A stretch of 64,000 bases of DNA from positions 124,001 through 188,000 of the forward strand of contig NZ_JABAIH010000003.1 in NCBI RefSeq assembly GCF_012641395.1, read 5' to 3'. The DNA is from Rhizobium sp. P32RR-XVIII. Its GTDB lineage: Bacteria; Pseudomonadota; Alphaproteobacteria; Rhizobiales; Rhizobiaceae. The position numbers and the translations under genes were made by a program. Of the stretch, positions 18,172 to 28,995 are shown piece by piece (position 1 is the first letter of the stretch; every line of letters begins with the position of its first letter). Under the pieces are notes generated by a model. That model saw nothing but the letters and a program-made list of their open reading frames with translations, made no database searches and was not told the origin of the DNA.

Positions 18172-18397
18172 GGTTCACTCCCTGCGACAGAGCGCATGAA
18201 GAAGTGGCTGCATCTCGTCTGGTAACTTGCCGAACGGCGAGTCACGCATGCTTTGGCTTCAAGACAGATCGAGCCGTTCGCACGAGTGAAGAGATGTCAC
18301 TGGAATTAAATACCTTCTTGCACTTGATGGCAAGTCGAAGTGCCGCCGCTGCAGATGCCGGGCTGAAGGAGGAGAGATGAACCTCGTGGGGGCGTTG

Positions 18398-18661
18398 CTA
18401 TGTGTTGGTGCGCAACCATGGAGATACGGCAGCACGTTTTGCCGTCTGGGACAATCTGGATATTCGAATAGTCGATGTGGCGTATTTCGTAGAGAAACCC
18501 CGTAGGCGCTCAATGTTCTTGAGGATCTTTAACATCTGGTGAGCCTCCCCTGGAGGCATGCGGGAGAGCACAACGCCATCAAGCTTCGCAGGATCTTGCG
18601 TCGCGATGTCGATGATGGACCAGAGATCGTTGTCGATGCGTAAGCTGTAACGGCGCGCCAT
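18398..18661 (-). CDS. Hypothetical small protein
   Basis: An 87-residue frame with GAGG seven bases before the ATG. The first 50 residues (RRYSLRIDNDLWSIIDIATQDPAKLDGVVLSRM, then EAHQMLKILKNIE) look like a genuine protein; the tail is Ser/Thr/Arg-rich. I do not recognise the family. It follows another small gene on the same strand. Confidence 0.5.
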   Translation of the reverse strand: MARRYSLRIDNDLWSIIDIATQDPAKLDGVVLSRMPPGEAHQMLKILKNIERLRGFSTKYATSTIRISRLSQTAKRAAVSPWLRTNT

Positions 18662-18693
18662 CGGTATCCTCGCTATGAAGCGATCTAAACGGC

Positions 18694-18954
18694 TTAATGG
18701 AAAACGGCCCCGCGGGATCGATTACGCTCGATCTCGAAAGGCACGGCGTCACGTCGATTGACCGCCTGTATGGCGTGCTCGGTTTCCCAACCCAGTTTCC
18801 AGGCATCATATCTCGCGAGCCATTCGGCAAGCGCTTCGGCTGTGTGGCCCAGCATTCTTTCCGGATGCAAGTAAGGGTTGTCCGAAAGCTTGAATCCGAG
18901 AACGCGAGCGCGCGATCCGCGCTTTTGCAGATCAACCATTTCGTCGATCGTCAT
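18694..18954 (-). CDS. Small Rmf/CrpP-like protein
   Basis: An 86-residue protein. The segment DLQKRGSRARVLGFKLSDNPYL followed by EALAEWLARYDAWKLGWETE resembles the Rmf/CrpP pattern (basic G-rich helix, NPY-type turn, W...GW second helix) shared by ribosome modulation factor and related small proteins. GGGGA precedes the ATG. Ribosome binding is only a suggestion from this resemblance. The gene stands 32 bp upstream of the 87-residue hypothetical gene on the same strand. Confidence 0.55.
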   Translation of the reverse strand: MTIDEMVDLQKRGSRARVLGFKLSDNPYLHPERMLGHTAEALAEWLARYDAWKLGWETEHAIQAVNRRDAVPFEIERNRSRGAVFH

Positions 18955-19238
18955 TAGTTTTCCCCAGCACTCTAATGTTACGAAAGTACGCTAATAAAGG
19001 TTAGGCTAAACAACAAGTCACGGCAGATAGTTATCGCTAGATGCAGTTGCAGAACCGCACCCAGCCACCTTAGCGAAAACAATAGCCAACCGAAATAATC
19101 AATTGTGGTTAGGAGGTAAGGCTGGGCGAAAGGTAATTAATCACGGTAACCAAGCGGATATATCGGTATGCACGCAAGGATAGCAATTTGCGGATGGACG
19201 CGCTTGATGATCGTCTAAACTATTTGGCCACCAAATGG
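18955..19238. other. AT-richer intergenic stretch, no gene seen
   Basis: About 280 bp upstream of the small Rmf-like gene and downstream of groEL. It is noticeably AT-richer than its surroundings and likely holds the promoter of the small-gene pair. I see no open frame or RNA gene that can be supported. Confidence 0.5.
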
Positions 19239-19270
19239 CTTTCGGCCCGCCTGATCAGGCGGGCCGAAAG
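19239..19270 (-). terminator. groESL terminator: 32-bp perfect palindrome
   Basis: The 16-base arm CTTTCGGCCCGCCTGA is followed immediately by its exact complement with no spacer (centre TGATCA). It begins five bases beyond the groEL stop codon. As RNA it would give a very stable GC-rich hairpin with a tight loop, acting as a transcription end or 3' stabiliser. The T-run is weak. Confidence 0.75.
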
Positions 19271-19275
19271 TCAAG

Positions 19276-20934
<1,659 letters not shown>

Positions 20935-20963
20935 CTATGAAACCACGTCAGCCTGAGAGCCGT

Positions 20964-21278
20964 TTAGGCGGCCTTGGTATCGGCAGCCTCCCCCTCGATG
21001 ATCCCCATTACATCGCTCTCCTTCATGATCAGAAGGTCTTCTCCGTCGATCTTGATCTCGGTGCCGGACCACTTGCCGAACAGGATGCGGTCGCCGGCCT
21101 TGACATCGAGTGGCTGCAGCTGGCCGGCTTCTGTCCGTGCGCCGGGGCCTACGGCGATCACTTCGCCTTCCTGCGGCTTTTCTTTCGCTGTGTCCGGAAT
21201 GATGATGCCGCCTTTGGTCTTTTCGTCAGATTCGACGCGGCGAACGAGAATGCGGTCATGCAGCGGTCGGAACGTCAT
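20964..21278 (-). CDS. groES: 10-kDa co-chaperonin GroES
   Basis: A 104-residue lid protein of the GroEL chaperonin: [36 protein letters not shown], with the mobile loop TKGGIIIPD, and the end [14 protein letters not shown]. The start at 21278 is fixed by GGAGG and by the conserved family N-terminus; the longer open frame upstream is not used. First gene of the groESL operon under CIRCE. Confidence 0.97.
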   Translation of the reverse strand: MTFRPLHDRILVRRVESDEKTKGGIIIPDTAKEKPQEGEVIAVGPGARTEAGQLQPLDVKAGDRILFGKWSGTEIKIDGEDLLIMKESDVMGIIEGEAADTKAA

Positions 21279-21418
21279 GTTCTCCTCCACGGGTAAACGA
21301 TGATGATCGATGTTCCATTCCCCGGAACCGCCTGACCAGTCCGGGGTGGCAAGCATCCTCGGGTCTCGGAAAAAATCTGCTCCCGTTTTCTCCAATTTCA
21401 AGAGGGCATAGCAAAAAG

Positions 21419-21445
21419 TTAGCACTCTTGCAGGGAGAGTGCTAA
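21419..21445. promoter_or_regulatory. CIRCE element (HrcA operator)
   Basis: A perfect match to the CIRCE consensus: TTAGCACTC, a nine-base spacer, GAGTGCTAA. It lies 140 bp upstream of groES. HrcA binds this site and represses chaperonin genes until heat or misfolded proteins titrate GroEL. Confidence 0.97.
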
Positions 21446-21714
21446 GTGGGAGCGGCGGACCCCGCACACTCGCGTTTGTCACATGCTGATACTCAAGCGG
21501 TTCTGCGCGCAGCATCGTGCTTGTTCCGATGACGCATGCAGCTAGTCCGAACCAATCCGTCAGGATAGGGGCGAGCGCGCTCGCCGTGTTGTCGTTCGAC
21601 CACGTCGCCGGCGAAATTTGCCTGCCGACAAGAATCGGTCGGCTGAGCACCCATGCTGCAATGCGGCAACGAAAGCCTCTTGACGGGTCCGATACGGAGA
21701 CTGTTTAGTGCAAC
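21446..21714. other. Divergent intergenic region, no gene seen
   Basis: About 270 bp between the groESL promoter and the GntR regulator. It should hold the upstream part of the groESL promoter and the start of the GntR operon. No credible open frame or RNA gene was found. Confidence 0.5.
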
Positions 21715-21741
21715 TGATCTGGTGGACCGACCAGTGGATCA
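21715..21741. promoter_or_regulatory. Candidate GntR/FadR-type operator
   Basis: An imperfect inverted repeat built around CTGGTGGACCGACCAG (five-base arms CTGGT/ACCAG), flanked by TGATC and GATCA half sites. It ends 14 bases before the preferred start of the GntR regulator gene, a typical autoregulation position. This reading depends on the start at 21756. Confidence 0.5.
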
Positions 21742-21755
21742 GTGGGAGGGGGATC

Positions 21756-22499
21756 GTGGAGGAGAGCCCGATCTTGACGCAGGTGCCGAATGTCGGGCGA
21801 AGCCTGACCCGGCAGACGGCGCGCGACGTCATCGCTGAAAAGCTGATGGTGCTGATCGCGACAAACATGCTGCGGCCCGGCGATGAGTTGCCGGGTGAGC
21901 GCGAGCTTGCCAATGTTCTTCACGTCAGCCGGGAGACGGTGCGCGGCGCAATCCAGATGCTTGCCGCCCAACGCATAATCGAAGTGTCGCATGGAAGCCG
22001 TAGCCGTGTCGGCAAAGTCGATCTCAGCCACATCACGGTAACGATTGCATCGCCGAGCGCCATCGACAGCTACGACCTGGAGTCGGTTCATGCCGCGCGG
22101 CTGCACATCGAGCTCAAGGTCGTCGGCGACGCTGCCGAAAGGATCGACGGCGAAATACTGAAAAAGCTCGAGAGCCTGCTGGAAGCGCAACGTCTGGGAG
22201 GAGACGATGCGATGCGCTTTCTGATCTGTGATCGCGAATTCCACCTTGCGATCTATCGCTCCTGCGGCAACCCACTGCTCGCCGACTTCGTAAGCGATCT
22301 TTACACCTACATGATGAATTACCGGCGCAACGCCATGTCGCAGCCGGGAGCCATCGAAGCGAGTTACAACGACCACGTCGCGATCGTGGACGCCTTGGCT
22401 CGGCATGACAGGGATGCCGTGGTCGCCGCGTTCCAGCATCATCTGACACGTATTTATGAAACAACCAGCGTTCTGCTTGCCGCCGGCGAGCCGGCTTGA
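21756..22499 (+). CDS. GntR-family regulator, FadR subfamily
   Basis: A 247-residue regulator from the GTG at 21756, chosen because GGGAGGGGG lies just upstream; an in-frame GTG at 21708 would add an unlikely Trp-rich leader. The winged helix is near residues 15-80 (LTRQTARDVIAEKL...LPGERELANVLHVSRETVRGAIQML). The C-terminal FCD domain has the expected Asp/His metal or ligand positions (CDREFHLAIYRSCGN and YNDHVAIVDAL). It heads an operon with erythronate dehydrogenase and probably senses that pathway's acid substrate. Confidence 0.88.
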   Translation: MEESPILTQVPNVGRSLTRQTARDVIAEKLMVLIATNMLRPGDELPGERELANVLHVSRETVRGAIQMLAAQRIIEVSHGSRSRVGKVDLSHITVTIASPSAIDSYDLESVHAARLHIELKVVGDAAERIDGEILKKLESLLEAQRLGGDDAMRFLICDREFHLAIYRSCGNPLLADFVSDLYTYMMNYRRNAMSQPGAIEASYNDHVAIVDALARHDRDAVVAAFQHHLTRIYETTSVLLAAGEPA

Positions 22500-22523
22500 G
22501 CGGACGGGGAGGAGTTAGCCAGT

Positions 22524-23507
22524 ATGCATGTGATGGTTATCGGCGCGGCTGGGATGATCGGCCGCAAATTGGTGGAAAAGCTCGGCTCAGACGCGGAAGT
22601 GCTCGGCCGCGGCATCGACAAGCTGACACTCGTCGACGTCATTGCTCCGCCGGTGCCTCACGCACTCGCCTCCGTTGCCAACGCGTTGGCGCTTGATCTC
22701 TCGGATGCTGAAAGCGCGGTCAAGCTTGCCGGTATGCGGCCGCATCTGATCTTTCATCTCGCCGCCATCGTGTCCGGTGAGGCCGAAGCCGATTTCGACA
22801 AGGGCTACCGCATCAATCTCGACGGCACGCGCTCGCTCTTCGAAGCCATCCGGCATGAGGGACAGAAGGAGCCCTATAATCCCCGCCTCATCTTCGCCTC
22901 ATCCATCGCCGTTTTCGGACAGCCGTTCCCGGAAAAGATCGGCGATGATTTCTTCACGACGCCGCTGACGAGCTACGGCACCCAGAAGGCGATCTGCGAG
23001 CTCTTGCTCGCCGATTATTCAAGACGTGGCATCTTCGACGGCATCGGCATTCGCCTACCCACAGTCTGCATTCGCCCCGGCAAACCCAACAAGGCGGCGT
23101 CCGGCTTTTTCTCGAACATTCTCCGCGAACCGCTCGTCGGTCAGGAAGCTGTGCTTCCGGTCGACGAGAATGTCCGCCACTGGTTTGCAAGCCCGCGGTC
23201 AGCCGTCGGCTTCTTCATCCATGCCGCGCGCATCGATACCGCCAGGATCGGGCCGCGCCGCAATCTGAGCATGCCCGGCCTGTCGGCACTTGTCGGCGAG
23301 GAGATCGAGGCATTGCGCCGCGTTGCCGGCGAAAAGGCAGTCAAACTCATCCGCCGCGAGCCTGATCCCGCTATTCGTTCGATCGTTTCCGGCTGGGCGA
23401 CAGATTTCGATGCGCAGCGCGCGACCGCGCTCGGCTTCAAGGCGGAAACCAACTTCGATGAGATCATCAAGATCCATATCGATGATGAGCTTGGGGGCAA
23501 GATCTAA
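22524..23507 (+). CDS. denD: D-erythronate dehydrogenase (NAD-dependent epimerase fold)
   Basis: A 327-residue protein of the extended SDR class. The NAD-binding motif is [14 protein letters not shown] at residues 7-20. The catalytic set is SSIAVFG (Ser) and YGTQK (Tyr-x3-Lys). The overall sequence, including [18 protein letters not shown] and [10 protein letters not shown], matches DenD proteins, which oxidise D-erythronate to 2-keto-D-erythronate. It follows the GntR gene by 24 bp. The DenD substrate call follows family resemblance and should be read as likely rather than certain. Confidence 0.8.
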   Translation: MHVMVIGAAGMIGRKLVEKLGSDAEVLGRGIDKLTLVDVIAPPVPHALASVANALALDLSDAESAVKLAGMRPHLIFHLAAIVSGEAEADFDKGYRINLDGTRSLFEAIRHEGQKEPYNPRLIFASSIAVFGQPFPEKIGDDFFTTPLTSYGTQKAICELLLADYSRRGIFDGIGIRLPTVCIRPGKPNKAASGFFSNILREPLVGQEAVLPVDENVRHWFASPRSAVGFFIHAARIDTARIGPRRNLSMPGLSALVGEEIEALRRVAGEKAVKLIRREPDPAIRSIVSGWATDFDAQRATALGFKAETNFDEIIKIHIDDELGGKI

Positions 23508-24283
23508 TGGCGGAATCCTCAATCGCGCAAAAAGGCCAGATCGCGCTCGTCACCGGCGGTGGCACCGGCATCGGCTACAACATCGCCAAGGCATTGAGCG
23601 CCGAAGGTTATGTCGTCGTCATTACCGGCCGCCGGAACGACGTGTTGGAGAAAGCCGCTGCCGACCTTGGTGCGGCGACAGGCGGGACAGTTCGCGCGAT
23701 CGCGTGCGACATCGGCGTCGCCGAGCAGGTGGCCGGTCTTTTCAGCAAGATCAAGGCCGAGTTCGGCCGGCTTGATCTCCTCGTCAACAATGCCGGCACC
23801 AACGTTCCGGCGATCCCACTGGAAGAGGTCACCTTCGAGCAATGGAACGGTGTGGTTGCGGCCAATCTCACCGGCGCCTTTCTTTGCACGCAGCAAGCCT
23901 TCAAGCTGATGAAGTCGCAGGAGCCGCGCGGCGGCCGCATCATCAACAACGGTTCGATCTCGGCAACCACGCCACGCCCGAATTCCGCTCCTTACACCGC
24001 GACCAAGCACGCGATCACGGGGCTTACCAAATCGACCGCGCTCGACGGGCGGCCCTACGATATCGCCTGCGGTCAGATCGATATCGGCAATGCCGCGACA
24101 GACATGACGTCGAAGATGAGCTCCGGCGTGCTGCAAGCGAACGGCGAGATCGCCAGCGAGCCGACCATTCCCGCTGAGCATATCGCCCGCGCGGTCGTCT
24201 ACATGGCAAGCCTGCCGTTGGAGGCCAACGTCCTTTCCATGACCGTGATGGCGACGAAGATGCCGCTTGTGGGCAGGGGATAG
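23507..24283 (+). CDS. Short-chain dehydrogenase/reductase
   Basis: A 258-residue classical SDR. The cofactor motif is [15 protein letters not shown] near residues 16-30, the NNAG motif is present, and the catalytic Ser-Tyr-Lys are in NGSISA and APYTATKHA. Its ATG directly overlaps the last base of the denD stop codon. Probably acts on the same or a related sugar acid as DenD; the substrate is not known. Confidence 0.9.
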   Translation: MAESSIAQKGQIALVTGGGTGIGYNIAKALSAEGYVVVITGRRNDVLEKAAADLGAATGGTVRAIACDIGVAEQVAGLFSKIKAEFGRLDLLVNNAGTNVPAIPLEEVTFEQWNGVVAANLTGAFLCTQQAFKLMKSQEPRGGRIINNGSISATTPRPNSAPYTATKHAITGLTKSTALDGRPYDIACGQIDIGNAATDMTSKMSSGVLQANGEIASEPTIPAEHIARAVVYMASLPLEANVLSMTVMATKMPLVGRG

Positions 24284-24383
24284 GTCATACCGAAGTCGAA
24301 TTGGCTTGCGCATTGCCGCCGAATATCCTGGAGGAGAGGATTATCGGCAGTTGCAGGCAAAACAGGTTCTGGGAGGAGCTTTT

Positions 24384-25451
24384 ATGGCAGGTGTCGAATT
24401 CATCGATGTCAAGAAATCATTCGGGGCGGTCCCGGTCATCAAGGGTGTGAACATCGAGGTTGCGGATGGGGAGTTCGTGATCCTTGTCGGACCGTCCGGA
24501 TGCGGCAAGTCGACCCTTCTCAGAATGCTCGCCGGGCTTGAGAATATCTCCGCAGGTGAAATCCGCATCGGCAGCCGCGTCGTCAACAGGCTAGCACCCG
24601 GCGAGCGCGATATCGCGATGGTATTTCAGAATTACGCGCTCTACCCGCACATGACGGTGGCGCAGAACATGGCCTTCTCGCTGAAGCTCAAGGGCTCGGC
24701 GAAGGCGGATATGGACCAGCGCGTCAAGAAAGCCTCCGAGATTCTCGGCCTCACCAAGCTTCTGGAACGCTATCCGCGCCAGCTTTCCGGCGGCCAGCGG
24801 CAGCGCGTTGCGATGGGCCGGGCGATCGTACGCGATCCGCAGGTCTTCCTTTTCGACGAGCCGCTCTCCAACCTCGACGCCAAGCTCCGCGTTGCCATGC
24901 GCTCGGAGATCAAGGAGCTTCATCAGCGCCTCGGCACCACGACGGTCTATGTCACCCACGATCAGATCGAGGCCATGACGATGGCCGACAAGATCGTCGT
25001 CATGCATGACGGCGTGGTCGAACAGGTGGGAGCGCCGCTCGATCTCTATGACCGGCCGGCCAACCTTTTCGTTGCCGGCTTCATCGGCTCGCCGGCCATG
25101 AACATGATCAAGGGTCGCCTCAACCCTGAGAACGGCAATCAGTTCATCGCTTCGGACGGGACCGTTCTGCCGGTCGCAAATCCGCCAGCCGGCGCAAAAG
25201 GGCGAGACCTCATCTATGGCCTGCGTCCGGAATATATCGCGCTCGACGCCAACGGCCTGCCTGTGGAAATCGCTGTGATCGAACCGATGGGCTATGAGAC
25301 GCAGCTGATCGGCAAGCTCGCGGGAAGCGATGTCACCTGCATCTTCCGCGAACGCGTCAATGCGCGGCCCGGCGACAATCTGCGGGTCTCGATCGACGCG
25401 CCACACGTCCATCTCTTTGACGCCGAAAGCGGCCAGAGACTGAGTGCTTGA
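24384..25451 (+). CDS. ABC importer ATP-binding protein, MalK/UgpC type
   Basis: A 355-residue ATPase with Walker [10 protein letters not shown], signature [14 protein letters not shown], Walker [17 protein letters not shown] and a C-terminal TOBE domain. GGGAGGAG lies seven bases before the ATG at 24384, which matches the family N-terminus ([16 protein letters not shown]). It serves the importer whose binding protein and two permeases follow. The gene order (ATPase first, then binding protein) is less common but usual in rhizobia. Confidence 0.93.
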   Translation: MAGVEFIDVKKSFGAVPVIKGVNIEVADGEFVILVGPSGCGKSTLLRMLAGLENISAGEIRIGSRVVNRLAPGERDIAMVFQNYALYPHMTVAQNMAFSLKLKGSAKADMDQRVKKASEILGLTKLLERYPRQLSGGQRQRVAMGRAIVRDPQVFLFDEPLSNLDAKLRVAMRSEIKELHQRLGTTTVYVTHDQIEAMTMADKIVVMHDGVVEQVGAPLDLYDRPANLFVAGFIGSPAMNMIKGRLNPENGNQFIASDGTVLPVANPPAGAKGRDLIYGLRPEYIALDANGLPVEIAVIEPMGYETQLIGKLAGSDVTCIFRERVNARPGDNLRVSIDAPHVHLFDAESGQRLSA

Positions 25452-25469
25452 TACCGTATCGACTGTTGG

Positions 25470-25494
25470 GCGGGAGGAAGAGGAGACCTCCCGC
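25470..25494 (+). terminator. Hairpin after the ATPase gene
   Basis: Inverted repeat with eight-base perfect arms (GCGGGAGG/CCTCCCGC) and a nine-base loop, 18 bases after the ATPase stop codon. No T-run follows. It may attenuate or process the transcript between the ATPase and binding-protein genes. Confidence 0.55.
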
Positions 25495-25513
25495 TCACCA
25501 GTAAATGCGGATG

Positions 25514-25532
25514 CATCCGGTTTAACCGGATG
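25514..25532. promoter_or_regulatory. Perfect 19-bp inverted repeat upstream of binding-protein gene
   Basis: CATCCGGTT, a single T, then AACCGGATG. It lies 73 bp before the binding-protein start, directly after another hairpin. It could be an operator for a second promoter or a further mRNA hairpin. Confidence 0.5.
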
Positions 25533-25605
25533 AGACAGCCGCCATTCACCAAGCGGGACGGTGGATGCCGGAGACCTTGCTCCCGCTCTTCAAAGGAGGA
25601 GTAAC

Positions 25606-26913
25606 ATGAAGAGACGTGACTTTCTTGCAGCTTCGGCAGCCGCCGCCGGTATGGCGGGCCTCTCGCCGTTCGGCCTACGCCCGTCTTTCGCCCAGGCTGA
25701 ACCGAGCTACAAGCCGGAAGCGGGCGCGAGCCTCAGGCTTCTGCGCTGGACGCCCTTCGTCAAGGGAGACGAGGACGCCTGGCTTGCAAACACGAAGAAG
25801 TTTACCGAGGCGACCGGTGTCGAGGTTCGCATCGACAAGGAGAGCTGGGAAGACATCCGCCCGAAGGCCGCTGTCGCCGCCAATGTCGGCTCCGGCCCTG
25901 ATATGGTGATGTGCTGGTTCGACGACGCCCACCAATATCCTGACAAACTCGTCGACCAGACCGAGCTTGCCAACTACCTCGGCAACAAATACGGCGGCTG
26001 GTATGACGGCTTGCGCGGTTACGCAACCCACGATGACAAGTTCATTGCCATGCCGCTGACGGCGATCGGCAACGCCGTCGTCTACCGCGACAGCCATATG
26101 AAGGCCGCGGGCTTCAGCGAATTCCCGAAGGACACCGCAGGCTTCCTCGAGCTTTGCAAGGCGATGAAGGCAAAGGGCACACCGGCCGGATTCCCGCACG
26201 GCAAGGCCGTCGGCGACGGCAACAACTATGCCCATTGGCTGCTTTGGAGCCATGGCGGCAAGATGGTGGACGAAAGCGGCAAGGTGACGATCAACAGCCC
26301 TGAGACGCTGGCAGCCATCAACTACGCGAAGGAGCTCTATGCGACGTTCATTCCGGGCACGGAAAGCTGGCAGGACATCAACAACAACCGTGCATTCCTT
26401 GCCGGGCAGGTTTCGCTGATCGCCAACGGCGTGTCGGTCTATTATGCCGCGAAGAAGGATCCGAAGCTTGCGGAGATCGCCGCCGATATCAGAACGACCA
26501 ACTTCCCGATCGGCCCGGTCGGCAAGAGTGTCGAGCTGCACCAGACGAGCTCACTGCTGCTCTTCAGCCATACCAAGTATCCGGAAGCTGCCAAGGCCTA
26601 CATCAAGTTCATGATGGAAGGCGACCAGATGAACGCCTGGATCGAGGGCTCCAGCGCCTATTGCTGCCAGCCGCTCAAGGCTTTCGCCAACAATCCGGTC
26701 TGGACCGCCGATCCGGTTCATGCGCCGTATGCCCGCGCTTCCGAAACGCTCCGGCCGAACGGCTATGCCGGCCCGCTGGGCTATGCTTCGGCAGGCGTGA
26801 TGGCCGATTACGTGCTGGTCGACATGTTCGCTGTCGCCGTCACCGGCCAGATGACCCCGGAAGATGCCATGAAGGAAGCAGAGCGCCGGGCAAATCGCTA
26901 CTACCGGGTCTAA
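25606..26913 (+). CDS. ABC importer substrate-binding protein with Tat-type signal
   Basis: A 435-residue periplasmic binding protein (SBP_bac_1 class). The signal peptide starts MKRRDFLAASAAAAG, with a twin-arginine-like RRDFL motif, and ends near PSFAQA. Later segments include VGSGPDMVMCWFDDAHQYPDKL and VNDxxN-like NNNRAFLAGQVSLIANG. GGAGGAG lies five bases before the ATG. The next genes are its two permeases. Association with DenD suggests a C4 sugar acid or related polyol as ligand; this is inference. Confidence 0.92.
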   Translation: MKRRDFLAASAAAAGMAGLSPFGLRPSFAQAEPSYKPEAGASLRLLRWTPFVKGDEDAWLANTKKFTEATGVEVRIDKESWEDIRPKAAVAANVGSGPDMVMCWFDDAHQYPDKLVDQTELANYLGNKYGGWYDGLRGYATHDDKFIAMPLTAIGNAVVYRDSHMKAAGFSEFPKDTAGFLELCKAMKAKGTPAGFPHGKAVGDGNNYAHWLLWSHGGKMVDESGKVTINSPETLAAINYAKELYATFIPGTESWQDINNNRAFLAGQVSLIANGVSVYYAAKKDPKLAEIAADIRTTNFPIGPVGKSVELHQTSSLLLFSHTKYPEAAKAYIKFMMEGDQMNAWIEGSSAYCCQPLKAFANNPVWTADPVHAPYARASETLRPNGYAGPLGYASAGVMADYVLVDMFAVAVTGQMTPEDAMKEAERRANRYYRV

Positions 26914-26928
26914 TCCCGCTTGAAGTCT

Positions 26929-26954
26929 GCAGCATGCCGGCGACGGCATGCTGC
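26929..26954 (+). terminator. GC-rich intercistronic hairpin after binding-protein gene
   Basis: Perfect 11-base arms (GCAGCATGCCG and its complement) with a four-base GCGA loop, 15 bases after the binding-protein stop codon and 23 bases before the permease start. No T-run follows. Confidence 0.75.
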
Positions 26955-26977
26955 GATTGTCCATCAGGAGATACACC

Positions 26978-27916
26978 ATGGCGACCGTGACATCCGGGGA
27001 TACGGCGACGCGCAGCCCGATCGCATCACTCATGCAGAACAACAATCTGCTCGGCTTCCTCTTCATGCTGCCGGCGGCCATCTTTCTGGTTTGTTTTCTC
27101 ACCTACCCGCTGGGGCTCGGGGTCTGGCTTGGTTTCACCGACACCAGGATCGGGCGCGACGGTATCTTCATCGGGCTGGAAAACTATCAGTACCTTGCCA
27201 GTGACTCCGTCTTCTGGCTGTCGGTATTCAACACCCTGCTTTATACGTTTGTCGCCTCCGTCATGAAATTCGTGCTCGGCCTGTGGCTGGCCCTGCTCCT
27301 CAACCAGCATCTGCCATTCAAGTCGTTCTTCCGTGCGATCGTGCTTCTGCCGTGGGTAGTTCCAACGGTTCTTTCGGCGCTGGCTTTCTGGTGGATCTAC
27401 GATGCCCAATTCTCGATCATTTCCTGGTCGCTGATGCAGATGGGCCTGATCGATGCACCGATCAATTTTCTCGGCGATCCCACCAATGCGCGGATCTCGG
27501 TCATCGTCGCCAACGTCTGGCGCGGCATTCCGTTCGTCGCGATCTCCCTGCTCGCAGGGCTGCAGACCATCCCCGCCTCGCTTCAGGAAGCGGCCTCTCT
27601 GGACGGCGCAACGAGCTGGCAGCGGTTCCGGTATGTGACGCTGCCCATGCTGACGCCGATCATCGCGGTCGTGATGACCTTCTCCGTGCTTTTCACGTTT
27701 ACCGATTTCCAGCTCATCTACGTGCTGACCAAGGGCGGACCGGTCAATGCGACGCATCTGATGGCGACGCTGTCCTTCCAGCGCGGTATTCCGGGCGGCC
27801 AACTGGGCGAGGGGGCCGCCATTGCGGTGGCAATGATCCCCTTCCTGCTTGCCGCAATCATGTTCAGCTTCTTCGGTCTGCAGCGCCGCAAATGGCAGCA
27901 GGGCGGCCAGGATTAA
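26978..27916 (+). CDS. ABC importer permease, MalF type
   Basis: A 312-residue membrane protein with about six helices. The EAA loop is SLQEAASLDGATSWQRFRYV near residues 203-222. The start at 26978 follows CAGGAG eight bases upstream. Pairs with the permease gene 15 bp downstream. Confidence 0.92.
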   Translation: MATVTSGDTATRSPIASLMQNNNLLGFLFMLPAAIFLVCFLTYPLGLGVWLGFTDTRIGRDGIFIGLENYQYLASDSVFWLSVFNTLLYTFVASVMKFVLGLWLALLLNQHLPFKSFFRAIVLLPWVVPTVLSALAFWWIYDAQFSIISWSLMQMGLIDAPINFLGDPTNARISVIVANVWRGIPFVAISLLAGLQTIPASLQEAASLDGATSWQRFRYVTLPMLTPIIAVVMTFSVLFTFTDFQLIYVLTKGGPVNATHLMATLSFQRGIPGGQLGEGAAIAVAMIPFLLAAIMFSFFGLQRRKWQQGGQD

Positions 27917-27931
27917 GCTCGGGAGAAAATC

Positions 27932-28831
27932 ATGAACGCCAACGTCAACACCAGCGACCGGGTTCTGACCGACAATGTCGAGGGCATGGGTTATCTCAAT
28001 CGCCTGCCCCGGCGGATTGTGATGCTTTATTTGCCGATGGCGGTCTTCGTCTTCGTGCTGCTCTTTCCGTTCTATTGGATGGCGATCACCGCCGTCAAAC
28101 CGAACGCGCAGCTGACCGACTACAGCAACTTCAGCCCCTTCTGGGTCGTCGGCCCGACGCTCGATCACATCAAATATCTGTTCTTCGAAACGTCCTATCC
28201 GGGCTGGCTGTGGAATACGATGGTGGTTGCGGTCGGCTCAACGGCGCTGTCGCTCGTGGCATCCGTCCTGGGGGCCTATGCGATCGAACGCGTGCGCTTT
28301 ACCGGCTCGCGCCCGGTCGGGCTGCTGATCTTTCTCGCCTATCTCGTGCCGCCTTCGATCCTCTTCATTCCGCTGGCCTTCATCGTGTTCAAGCTGGGGA
28401 TCTATGATTCCAGGCTGGCGCTGATCTTCACCTATCCGACATTCCTCATTCCCTTCTGCACCTGGCTGCTGATGGGCTATTTCCGCTCGATTCCGTTCGA
28501 GCTCGAGGAAAGTGCCTTGGTCGACGGCGCAAACCGCTGGCAGATCCTGGTGAAGATCATCCTTCCGCTTGCGGTCCCCGGCTTGATATCGGCCGGCATT
28601 TTCGCCTTTACGCTCTCATGGAACGAGTTCATCTACGCGCTCACTTTCATCCAGTCGTCGGAAAACAAAACCATTCCCGTCGGTGTTCTGACGGAACTGG
28701 TGCGCGGCGACGTGTTCGAATGGGGTTCGCTGATGGCCGGCGCGTTGTTCGGTTCGCTGCCTGTCGTGATCCTCTACTCCTTCTTCGTCGATTACTACGT
28801 CTCGTCGATGACCGGCGCGGTGAAGGAATGA
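27932..28831 (+). CDS. ABC importer permease, MalG type
   Basis: A 299-residue permease with the EAA loop ELEESALVDGANRWQILVKI near residues 189-208 and the MalG-type ending FAFTLSWNEFIYALTFI. It is the last transport gene of the denD-linked operon. Confidence 0.92.
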   Translation: MNANVNTSDRVLTDNVEGMGYLNRLPRRIVMLYLPMAVFVFVLLFPFYWMAITAVKPNAQLTDYSNFSPFWVVGPTLDHIKYLFFETSYPGWLWNTMVVAVGSTALSLVASVLGAYAIERVRFTGSRPVGLLIFLAYLVPPSILFIPLAFIVFKLGIYDSRLALIFTYPTFLIPFCTWLLMGYFRSIPFELEESALVDGANRWQILVKIILPLAVPGLISAGIFAFTLSWNEFIYALTFIQSSENKTIPVGVLTELVRGDVFEWGSLMAGALFGSLPVVILYSFFVDYYVSSMTGAVKE

Positions 28832-28887
28832 TGAAGCTGATAAAGGGCGTTCGGATGCAGGGAGGCGGCGCCGCGTTACTCATTGGA

Positions 28888-28907
28888 AGCTGAAAACAGT
28901 TTCAGCT
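28888..28907 (+). terminator. Hairpin at the end of the denD/ABC operon
   Basis: AGCTGAAA, loop ACAG, TTTCAGCT: perfect eight-base arms, 57 bp after the last permease. The following sequence is only mildly T-rich, so termination strength is uncertain. Confidence 0.6.
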
Positions 28908-28995
28908 CTTGCTAATCGATATTATCCTGAGCCGGTAATTGACGCTTCGCGTGAAATCAACTTCTATCCGCCACCGCTTTCCGGGAGGTTGAAAG

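Noticed and set aside
21708..21755. Upstream GTG start for the GntR regulator
   Set aside because: It would add MQLIWWTDQWISGRGI, unlike any GntR N-terminus, and would bury the operator-like dyad in coding sequence; the GTG at 21756 has a much stronger ribosome site.
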